This document shows positions 1-10,290 of a stretch of DNA of 64,000 bases, piece after piece. Source of the DNA: Cristatella mucedo (lineage: Eukaryota; Bryozoa; Phylactolaemata; Cristatellidae); the NCBI GenBank assembly GCA_009760855.2, contig WPIO01000046.1:1365001-1429000 (forward strand), given 5' to 3'. The notes below the pieces were generated by a model that was not told where the DNA came from, searched no databases, and saw nothing but the letters and a program-made list of their open reading frames with translations. Every line of letters starts with the position of its first letter. Within the stretch, counting starts at the first letter, position 1. The position numbers and the translations under genes are program-made.

Positions 1-190
1 CCCGAGTCTGCCAGAGTCTGCAGCGACTGAGTGCTGCTGCTTCCGCTCGGGTCAGCTGCAGCCTCACGTTCACAGCTGGAAATAAGTATACGGCCATTGA
101 CAGCATCAGCCTCTGCAGACGTTGAGCCAGACGTCTCAGTGACATTGGAAGCTGCTGCTGCTGGTCTATCAGGCGAGCCAGTGCAGTCCG
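1..190 (-). CDS. candidate disordered-region exon at window edge (strand uncertain)
   Basis: On the minus strand, after CTTACCTCCAG, the frame is open to the window edge and reads DCTGSPDRPAAAASNVTETS and so on: Ser/Thr/Ala/Glu-rich, like a disordered region. Its entry phase fits the tentative exon at 3717-3651, so it may be a further BRD10-like exon. On the plus strand the same DNA ends in a strong donor (GGAG|GTAAGTC at about 196), so a plus-strand exon is a real alternative. The function is not recognised. Confidence 0.3.
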
Positions 191-454
191 CTGGAGGTAA
201 GTCGTCATTGATGCTGTGTTCTTGGTCATTGGGTGTGCTGCCTACTTCCGACTGCCTAAGCCTGTTTCTGGCACTCCGTCTGACCGGAGCACAAGGGAGA
301 TTCTTGAGTCGGGATTCATCACTAGCAACCTGTGCCCTTTTCGACAGTCGCTCTGCAAGAAAATCAGGACCACCTGTGCAAGTTATGGCAATAACTACAA
401 ACAAATTTCAAATAAACATTCGAATAAACAAACAAATATATGCATAGGCACAGA

Positions 455-540
455 CACAACACAGCATACAGACACATACACAACATGGACACACGCACGC
501 ACGCACACGTGCACGCACGCACACACACATGCAGGCAGCT
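455..540. repeat. CA/GCAC microsatellite
   Basis: Imperfect CA and CGCA repeats give Cys-Val and Thr-His shadow frames on the two strands. No coding meaning. Confidence 0.85.
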
Positions 541-617
541 GATTTTCTGACAGCTTGAAGGATAAGGATCATGGGTATGGCCAGCAGAGAAGTGATAGCT
601 AATGCTAATAACAAAAA

Positions 618-2960
618 TTATAAAAATAATAATAATGCACTTGATAAGACGCCCTCAGAGAACTCAATCTATTTCTAGGCGCTTTACATTTGCTGCAAAG
701 GGAACCGCGATTGAATGCAGTGTAATATCATGCTTGATAAACAACATGAATAACATGGTTAGGGGTGACTTGCACAGGGTCAGCAGCAAATGTGGTTAGT
801 GGCTGTGTGCACAGTGTCAGCACGCATAAGCACATGAAGGACGAATCAAAGGGACCCACTAAATGCTGTCCTAGATCGGTGTGTTTTTTTAGCTCTTTTT
901 AAATGTGGTCAAGTCAGGAGACGTTGTGACGCAAGTCGGGAGGAAGTTCCTGGCTTTGGGAGCATACGAACTAAATACACGATCTCCAAAGGATTTGAGG
1001 TTTGTACGAGGTATAGGTAAGCAGCTACATTCCGAAAAGCAGGTGGTACGATGCTTGGCCTGGTGGGGGAGTAGATCTGAGAGATAGGTTGGAGCCCAAG
1101 AATGAAGTGACCTAAAAGTGAGCGACGAAACCTTGAAATCGATCCATTGCTTGACTGGGAGCCAGTGCAGGTCGGCAAAAACTGGTCTGATGTGGAAACT
1201 GCGACGCTCACGGCAGACAAGCCTAGCTGCGGAGTTGTGCACCAGCTGCAATCGCCTGATCGCGCATGCCGGTAGGCCAGTAAGCAGTGAGTTGCAGAAG
1301 TCGAGACGGGATTTCACGAATGCAGGGACCAACTTGGACGTGGTATCCTTATCTAAACAAGCCCAAATTTTAGCAATGTTATGAAGCTGAAAATAGGCAG
1401 ATTTGACTGTGGAGCTGATATGGTCGTCTAACGAGAGGTCACTTTGGAATATGACACTTAGATTTCGAGCTGATTCAACAGGAGATATGCTGGCAGAGCC
1501 AATTTTGAGGGTCAGCTTTTCCAATTTCTGAATCAGACTGGGTTTGCCCATAACTAGTAAGTTCGTTTTATCATCGTTTAGTTTTAGAAAATTTGCTACC
1601 ATCCATGTGCGGATGTCATCAATACATGCAGCAAGTGAGTTGAGAGAATTCGAGGTGCTCGAAGGCTGGAAGAAATCAAAGCAAAGGTACAACTGAGTGT
1701 CATCCGCAGAGAAGTGAAAGCCTAGGTTGTGCTTGGCAATCACATCAGCAAGAGGCAGAGTATAAACCGTGAAAAGAACCGGACCTATCACGGAGCCTTG
1801 AGGTACTCCATATTTCAGAGGTACTTCAGATGATCTTCGTCCATTCACGTCAATACTCTGGAGTCTCCCACAGAGATACGATCTGACCATTGCAGAGCAG
1901 TGCCAGTGATTCCCAGGCGAGATTGGCACTCTAGAAGAACTTTGTGATCGATAGTATCAAAAGCTGCCGAAAGATCGAGCAAAACAAGCAGTGACACTAC
2001 CTATGTCTGCATTCCTAAGTAGGTCATTGTACACCCTAAGCAATGCTGACTCTGTGGAGTGATTAGCTCTAAAGCCAGACATGAGTTCAGCTGGTCCGCC
2101 ACGAACAGTTCCAGTGTCTTTGATAGGAATGATAGAAGAGACTGGGCGGTAGTTGCTCAAGCTCTCTTGGTCTAGTGTCGCTTTCTTGAGAAGTGGCCTG
2201 ACTACAGCTTTTTTGAAAGGTGCTGGGACATGACCTGAGGCTAATGACATATCAATGATGTTAGTTATGCATGGCAGCAGTAGATCAATGCAACGTAAGA
2301 GTGGGAATACTGTCCAGAGTCTTCTTTGATTGGGATATGAACCTCAGGACGAGATCACCAGTGACCTGCTTAAATGTAGACATTGAGGTGCATCCAGGAA
2401 TCGGTGAACAGCATTCCAGGGGTGGGATGTTGTCATCGCAGGGATGGACTCCCTGATCTTGTCTATCTTCTGCACAAAGAATCGTGAGAAGCGATCGGCT
2501 AGATCATCCCAAGGATCATCAGGTCAGGAGCTAATCTGGGAGCGGTTGAGGAGATGGTTGATCGTCGACATCAGCATTTTTGGATTGTGCATCTGTGATT
2601 CAACAATGTTTTTATAGAAGCTAGACTTGGCCTTTGCTAGGATCGATTGGTACGACCTACGTAGTCTTCATATGCCTGTCGATGCAGTCAGTCCTAATCT
2701 TTTGTATGCTTTTTCAAGCTTGCGCATGGAAGACCTGGCTACTTCAATGTCTGTGGTAAACCATAGGCCGTCTGGGCGAGGGCGCACAGTGAGCTTAGTC
2801 AGAGGTGCAAACTCGTCGAGCAAACCAGCTAGTGTCATGTTGTAGCTATCTAACAGTGATGACAGATCATAGGGAGAACTGAGCAGCAGAGGCGAAACGG
2901 GTGGTCTGAATCGCCTTTTTGGGAGGCACTATTATGATAGGGAACAACAACGGTCCATGA
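618..2960 (-). mobile_element. L2/CR1-clade LINE, 5'-truncated copy
   Basis: A non-LTR retrotransposon reading right to left, ending at an ATT-repeat tail near 625. It holds the EN-RT linker (about 2950-2270), the RT start (NYRPVSSIIPIKDTG, 2250-1957) and an uninterrupted 346-codon frame (1929-889) with GVPQGSVIGPVLF and the catalytic box FHFSADDTQLYL. The usual Tyr of YADD is Ser here; the Asp pair is kept. It ends with the LTTFKKS C-terminus and a 3' UTR ending GCGCCTAGAAATAGATTGAG. Frame breaks between blocks show it is not intact. There is no endonuclease domain, so the copy is truncated. The GVPQGS/ADDTQLYL pattern is typical of L2/CR1 elements. Confidence 0.9.
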
Positions 2961-3650
2961 ACAAAAGCTTGTGGCAGTCTACAGCCGACTGATCTCATAG
3001 GTGAGACAACACTGATCTACTAGGTGCGACCTGACTGTCACACGACACAAACTAGACATGGATGCTGCACTCCAAAAGTTTCTACGCACCTGGTCAATTG
3101 ATCTGAGTTTGGGTTGTTTCTAACATTCGAGTAAGTCATTAAACTACACTAGTTATAAAGTTGTGCGGTGAGTCGTAGTGTGCCATTACGACTCACTAAG
3201 CGTGACTACCACGTGACTAATTCACTGTTTACAGTGACTAGCTTAATGAGTCACGTTATGTGCATGTCGTGGCCATCACGTGGTTCTGCCCCCAGCCGAC
3301 GGTCCATCCGCCCGGGTCGGGCTGGCTCCACCCCGGCACACGACCTATCCTTGCCATGCGCAATTCACTTCTTGCCTGTGCTGCTGCAGCCTGCACGCAC
3401 GCTATCCCCTCGCTCTCCTTGCTCCTTGCTCGCTCATACTCCTGGCGTCCCATGGCTGCTTCCACAACGGCCACTGCATTCTTATGAATTGCTTACGTTT
3501 GCATGCGCATCACGTTTGCATGTTTTTTTGGATGCAATCCTCTAATCCATAGCACAGATGCTTATAATCGCTTATAAGCAGGCTCTCACACACACAAAGA
3601 GTCAGCTGGCTTTTTGCTACATCAACGCAAACATGCAGCAGCACACTTAC
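2960..3650. other. no gene recognised
   Basis: The left part may be further decayed L2 sequence. 3160-3480 is open in several frames on both strands, but no frame shows a family motif. It lies between tentative BRD10-like exons and is best read as intron. Confidence 0.35.
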
Positions 3651-3717
3651 CTGACCTTGGCGATGCACAAGAAGTGCGATCAGTGCCCAGATTTCTCGGT
3701 ACACACTTGCCATGAAC
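3651..3717 (-). CDS. BRD10: tentative BRD10-like exon 10
   Basis: A 67-bp interval between a good acceptor (AATTTAATTGATAG) and a strong donor (GGTCAG|GTAAGTG). Phase 0 reads VHGKCVPRNLGTDRTSCASP. No family match is recognised. The splice sites and phase are the only support, and the frame could be different. Confidence 0.33.
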
Positions 3718-3885
3718 CTATCAATTAAATTGAAAGATAAACAGCAAATTAAATAGAAAGTTCCATGTTAAACGAGCAAATGTGGAGCTACAGTAGCATT
3801 TGCAGCTGGATCGGCAGCAGCTGCTGCCATTTGCTCGGACCTGCTGCACATCGACTTCCAGATCAGCTGACTCTGCACCTAGTGT

Positions 3886-3936
3886 CTGCAGTGCAGTTTT
3901 AGCAGCCTTGCTGCCAGTCCTCTTGCGTCCAGACGC
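3886..3936 (-). CDS. BRD10: tentative BRD10-like exon 9
   Basis: After acceptor GCATTGGCAG the phase-0 frame reads ASGRKRTGSKAAKTALQ and continues through LGAESADLEVDVQQ to about 3840. I give only its first part here because the donor is unclear: CAG|GTCCGA near 3841 is weak, and the frame stays open to 3721. The basic start is compatible with a linker after WHIM2. Phase fits exon 8. Confidence 0.4.
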
Positions 3937-4018
3937 CTGCCAATGCAAACGGTGCAGCCAGTCATTAAGCGAACAGATCACGGCTACAAAGAACAGCCAA
4001 TATATGCACAGAAGCAGA

Positions 4019-4800
4019 TCTCACGAGTAAGCTATAAGCAAACTGCCAGTTTGCTATAAAATGAGCTTGTCGAGACAGATATATCTAGCGATAGACAGCG
4101 ATATCCATATCCGACAAACGGCACAGAAATGTGCAAGAAGCTTCACCAGCTTTCACCCATTTTATACTTATCTAGGCCACGAAGCTGGTTGAGCCCCCCC
4201 TAGGATCCAGCCAAACTGGTCGTGATCGGCCCAGCCTGAGACATCCTTGGAAAAGCCCTATCCTCTGCCTGCAGAAACACAGTGCTGGTAGCGGCCGTGA
4301 TCATCTTACCCCCCCCCCAGTCTCGGCGAGTTTCGAATCCGAATGCCTGGGCGCATCGTACCGGTCTCACGTGATCGTGATGTGGAGCCGCCTGTCTAGC
4401 CATCAGCGCTGGCTGGCCAGCCAAAAGCTATGAACCAGGTATTGACAAATGTCAACCGCATGCCGATGCATAACCGCCACCTTTGTTCTAACGATGCTGC
4501 TCATGTCCCAAGTTCATTCACTTCAGCTGTGCACAACCCCAACCAATTACAAAACTTGACTGGGAACGAATTATCAATGGCGACCATCAGCAGGTGCTCA
4601 GCAAAGCACTGTGCATGCAGTACTAGCACATGGCACATTAAATCTCGCTCCAAGGCATGTCTGCTCATACTGAGAAGCAAAGACTGATATTTAATGCGAA
4701 TATTGCAAGTATGCAGCACAAGAATGGCTGACGAGGTGTACTGCTACAAAACCAACAAGAGCGCTAGTTAAGATTGTTAAAATCAGCGCATGCATGCAAG
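4019..4800. other. intron sequence, nothing recognised
   Basis: Lies between tentative exon 9 and exon 8 of the BRD10-like gene. It contains C-runs at 4194 and 4310 and short open frames without motifs. Confidence 0.35.
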
Positions 4801-4826
4801 TGCACCCGACTTGTACACGCCATTAC

Positions 4827-5015
4827 CTTCTCTGCCGGGAGCCGGTCTAGGGCTCGGGTAGGCACAGCAGCCAGACGATAAACACGCACATCGGTGTTTC
4901 GAAATTGAGGAAAGTGTAAGTAGGTTCTGCCATCAGCGTCAACACCCAGGATAGATTCCCTTGCCTCATCAGCAGGCAGGAGATCGATAGCTTCTCGCAC
5001 TGCCTCCTGGGTGTG
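4827..5015 (-). CDS. BRD10: BRD10-like exon 8 (WHIM2-like region)
   Basis: Reads HTQEAVREAIDLLP, SILGVDADGRTYLHFPQF and RNTDVRVYRL. The acceptor follows a T-run (TTTTTTTGCAG) and the donor is AAG|GTAATG. It matches the part of BRD10 that follows the CDFVYE helix. The upstream intron is 3.5 kb and holds a Tc1 remnant and an RT fragment. Confidence 0.87.
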
Positions 5016-8000
5016 CTGCAAAAAAATAAGAGCCCAGTAGGAACTAGTGCAAGTATGACTACAATCCCACTAGACCTCATACTACGAGGTATACAGTGAA
5101 ACACTAGCCAACCAGCAAGACCACTGGAATCGCAGAAATTATCTCAGAATTATCAGGCTACCGATAAACACGGCTCTTAGAGCACTACTGAAAAATGTAT
5201 TAATAATTTAAGACTACTTTAACCTTACGACTACCATGTTAAAAACCCACATCCATTTTAAGAACTATGCTGAATAGAGCACGATCAAGAGTATAATCAA
5301 GCACAGCTATGGTGATAAATTCAGACTACCTCCATTCTACCATCCAGACTGCCACCTCTTGCTCATTCTGTATCCGACCTTCTCAGTGCTTTCTCGGTAA
5401 ACTGCCTAAGGCAGGAGGGGGATGGGCGGGTGATGAGAGAACTTCAATAGGTGAGCGGTGCACCAATTTCACACACAAGGCATTAACAACAGGAGGATGG
5501 CCCGTATTCTTCGGATGCGTGAATGCTGGGCGAAATTAAACCAGACTATTACGACAGAAATGCTCCTTGCCAAACTGATTTGACTTAAAGGGTCCCTAAG
5601 CAATGAGCTTCAGCACAAGAACTTGTCACCAAAGACATCTTTGCTCCCTAATAAGATAGCTTGCTTGAAGGAGCTATCACAGGAGCACGGGAAGCCACTA
5701 TGAATGGACGAATCTTAGTCGGCAAAAAGAGAATCTTTATCCTTTTGTCTTGCGGCCGTTACTACTTTCAACAATTAGGAGGAAGAAGGCCCAGTGTCTA
5801 AGTAACGGGCAAACATCTGGCATGCCGAAAAGTCTACTGGACTGACGAGCACAACACTCAGCTCCTTTGGAGCAATCAACACTGCTTCTATATCAGCAGA
5901 AAAGGGAGTACTGCTAACTTCTCTGAAGCATACTGTTTAGCAGGACATGGGCCGAGAAACAGTTTGAGACTTCTTTTTCGGTGCTGCCTTTGGGCTGCTG
6001 AATTGGGCAATTCTGGCATATAGACCAGAACGAGCTTGTATATGTGTGCATAGACACACTCAAACGCATAAGTATTTACACGGGTGAATAGGTACTACCA
6101 CCAAGCCGTTGCCCCATTAGTTGATTGACTCGTTCTTCGCCGAACAGCACTGACAACATGCGCACGAGGCGTTTTAATTTTTCTATTATCAGCATTAAGG
6201 TTATGCATGCACTAACGGGTACTCACATCAATAGGTCAGGCCACCCCTGTTCTTAATGACTTCGTGTATTTGCCAGGGCGTTGAATCAGTCAGCTTCCGG
6301 CAAACATCCGGTGTAATTAATGCACTCCCACAGATGCTTAAGCCGGCCAAAAAGCTGCTTGAGGAATGAGGAGATGCTATTCCCAGCTCTAAGTGAGACC
6401 TCCAACCTGTCCCACGATGCTCAATAGGGTTAAGATCGGGTGATTGGCTAGGCCAAATAAGGACTCGGACACCTGAATCGGCAAAGAATTGCTTCACTGC
6501 ATTTCAGCATGCTTGGGATCATTATCCATTTGCCAAATGTAGTCCTCCCCAACAAGAGCTCTGGCACATGACAGGCCAACATTTTTGACGATGTTTATGA
6601 ACACAATCAAGTATTAATAATAATCCCGTTGATTCGGTATCGAGTTCCTATGCCGGAGGCCGAAAAACAAGACCAAAACAAGCACACTTCCACCTCCTTA
6701 CTTGAGCGTAGATTGCAAGCAGTCCGGGTGCCGTACTCTTCACCTTTTCTTCGACTGACGAAATTCCATCCGCTTGCCATCTCCGTGGACCATGAATGCT
6801 GTAAAGTGGGCGTATTTTCGCGCCCCCTGCAGACTGCAATTTTGTTATCGTTCGTTAATTAACGGCTTGCGTTTACTAACTCTTCTGTAAATGCCGTGCT
6901 GTGTAAGCTTCCTATGAAACGTATCGACACTCACAGCCTTGCCAGTGGATTCTTCTAAAGTCTTGGAGAGAGAGCTCGAAGTGGTGCTTTCCTTCGACAC
7001 GGTGCAGCCAGTTTTAGCAGACGGTCATCTTTTTTTTGGTCTTCGAACGTGGGCAGCCGGTCCGTGGTAAGACGTCCGTTCTACCACCCGGAAAATACTT
7101 ATAAATAGGTTATGCCTGACCGATCCCTCCGACTTAAAACCAAGCTTCCGTGCCACCTTCACGTTGCTAAGATCCATCTTGTGATAGGTGACAATTTGGC
7201 CTTCGATTTCACTATGTAGCTCCTTTGTCTTTCTCAAGGAGGATAAGCACCGTAAGAGCAGCTCTAAACGAGCAGTGCATCCAGGAAGTGCAAAAGTAAC
7301 TCCCTCCCTGTGCACAAGTGAATGCACAGAAAAATCGTTGGCCGTTTGGATTGTAAGTACGATAATCGAACTGCAAGTAAGTTCTGCAATTTTTAAAGGT
7401 AAAATACCACCCCGGGCCGCCGAAGTGTGCTTTGTTTCTAACAATTTCGTGGACACAGCTATCGACATTGGGTCCATTTTATGTAAACAATCAGGTTAAT
7501 GTAAAAGCTGGCCCATATGAGGGGGGCCTCCGAGAGTGAATAGTTACTCAGTAGACAGTATCTAATGCACTTTGAAATACTTTTACGGGTGAGTGTATAT
7601 AACAAAAAGGTGGGGATAACATAAGATGTGCTATTTCAACAAGTTAAACAGCCACACCAAACACCACCCTATGATATCCTGTGGAATTCCACAAGGTTCT
7701 GTTCTCGGACCGTTGTTTGTCTTCCATACAGCGACTTTCAAGGTCATTCGTACGAATCGGCTATGGACCGTTGTTTGTCTTCCATACAGCGACTTTCAAG
7801 GTCATTCGTACGAATCGGCTATGCAGACGACACCCAGTTGTACTAATCATTCAAGTTACCGGAATCCTCTGAAGATGACCGATAAACTGAATGCCTGTCT
7901 TGCACATATTAGGTCAATCAACTAAATCATATAAAAGCAAATTCCTCCTCACTAGAAAATCCAAAAAGGATGGCTGAAATGAATTGAAAATTGATAAATG

Positions 8001-9365
8001 ACATACTCTTACATGGACACACCAAAGAAATAAACCGTCGTAAAATGTTTGCAATCAGGGTAATTTCTTTGACTCTAGTAATACGCTTTAATATTTGATC
8101 ACAAGACTACTGCAACTGAAAGTCATCAAATTCATTTTATCTCCGTAAGTAGGGGTTACTCGTAGCAGTGTTTTGCTAAAAATCGCAAGGGCTTGCTCGA
8201 AACCGAATTACTCTACAATTTCTTCCGGGCTCAACTAATGGGTTTCGGTGTTGATAGGGCTGCTAAAAGAAAATCCACCATGCATCTACAGTAGGCGCTA
8301 CAAATTGCCACCAGATCTGTCTTGAGATCAATGAACTTCTGTCACGAGTACCTTTACACTTCAGGAGCTCTGATAGCTTCAGAGTGATAGTCTCTATTCA
8401 GTCGAGTTGCTCGCTTCACACATGCTACGGGGCTCGAGCCCACGACCTTGGCCATAAAGTGCATTCACCTTGACCTCGGTCAGGGCGGCGTGCACTTTAA
8501 CCACTGGGCCAAACCAGCGCGACGGGAATGCTTACCATACAGTGCTCGCAAAGTGCCTTCAAAATCCAGACCTTCTGAAGGTAGAAGAGATCGGCGAAAG
8601 ACTTTCTTGGCAGTGGGTTTTGATGTCCGACGATGCCAAAGAAGCGATTGTCGATGCCCAGCTGCTCGTCCACAGAACTGCCGCAAGCGGCAGCAACGTC
8701 GGCTGCCTTGTACCAGGCATCCAGGCGAGTGCGCAGCTTTGCTTCCCACACAGCAAAGGGCATGGGCGCATGGTTCCGCATCCTGGGGACCAACGACGAG
8801 GCTCCAGACATGTGCGAGCGCAAAAAAAAGGAGCACGGCGGCTAGAGGCACAGCAGACGGCAGGGACGGCATCGAGAGGTGCTCATACAAACCACCCGGG
8901 CACGATTTCGGCAGAATGCTTTCACCTGATCCGCTGCTGGGGAGTGCTGAGCAGCGACGTCATCAGAGTACTCAGTGTGATGCTCTCGATAGGCATGAGT
9001 AGGATCCGCTCCAGCTCGTGCTGCGAAACTTCGGTTATGCTCAGCGGACCGCGAAACAGACACAAAAAGTGCCCAATCTGAGGCAGCTACAACAGCGCCA
9101 GGATTCGGTATAGTTAAAAACAAAACACAGCAACCTGTCAACCACACGCTGCTGTCTTGCCAGCTGTGACTTGCGACCCTCTCACACTCTGACCGTGCTA
9201 CCAGCCAACCTGAATGCCAAGCACCCTACTGCCGGCTGCAGTGGCGAGCAGGTGGCCAGACTCTCTGGATAGCTGCCCCGAGCGAGCTCAATCAGCCAAT
9301 CAATCAATCAGCCTGATGCTCCTCTTTGCCGGCTAGGTTAGTGAAAATTGACAGTGGGCAACCGA

Positions 9366-9418
<53 letters not shown>

Positions 9419-10250
9419 TGTATGTATGTATGTATGTATGTATGTATGTATGTATATATATATATATATATATATCGTTTCGGAGGTTGGCTAAACCTTT
9501 GCAGCACTGGCCACAGACTGTGGGCAACCTGGGCAATGCATTGCCGTCCACAACTGCACTTGTTCAGTCGATAAAGCACTCAAAAAATATTAGCCGATTA
9601 ACAGCCTCATTTGTATAGCCTTAACGACCATCACATCCTCGCTTGCAGTTGGCAATAATGCACCACCCACTGCAGGATTCGAACCAACGTCCGCGGTGGT
9701 GAAGACCAAGCACCTTTCCTGCTGCAAAGCCAAGCTTTCGACAAGCATGCGTTGGCAAGACAGAGCAAAAGCAGAAATTTAACGCTAGAAAAGGTGCTGA
9801 CAAAAGCGAAAGCAAAGTGCTGAAAGTGTGCCAAAAACGAGGACTGCATGGGGAAAGGCAGGCCCTTTGTCATAGGGCAAATCCCACGGCTTAACATTCA
9901 CGGCATCAGTTGCAGCATCGGCCACTGCTGGCTTGACTTGCATAAAAGATGCACTCCTACTGAACAGAAACTGTGGCCGAAGTGCATGCTCCACATACAG
10001 CTAAATTCATTTGCACCAATGTGCAGGCATCTGCTACCATGGGGGCACAGAAGAGAGGAGGAAGGGCAGAAAAGAAGCAGGTTGGTCGTGGGCGTTTGCT
10101 ATATTGGTAGGTAGAGGTTGGCGACGACAGACCGCTGCAAAACGCACATGTGGTCCAGAGGGTAAATAGGCACTGGATGGGTGAGGGTCCTTTGAACACA
10201 AGATCCAATCTCCAGCTTGCCGTCGAACATTTAAACTAGTGCATTTCATT

Positions 10251-10290
<40 letters not shown>

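Noticed and set aside
3721-3830. Alternative frame EQMAAAAADPAANATVAP at the end of tentative BRD10-like exon 9
   Set aside because: It looks protein-like, but its frame has a stop just upstream and does not fit the phase of exon 8.
9304-9618. Tyr-Ile/Tyr-Val repeat frames
   Set aside because: They arise from the TA/TGTA microsatellite.
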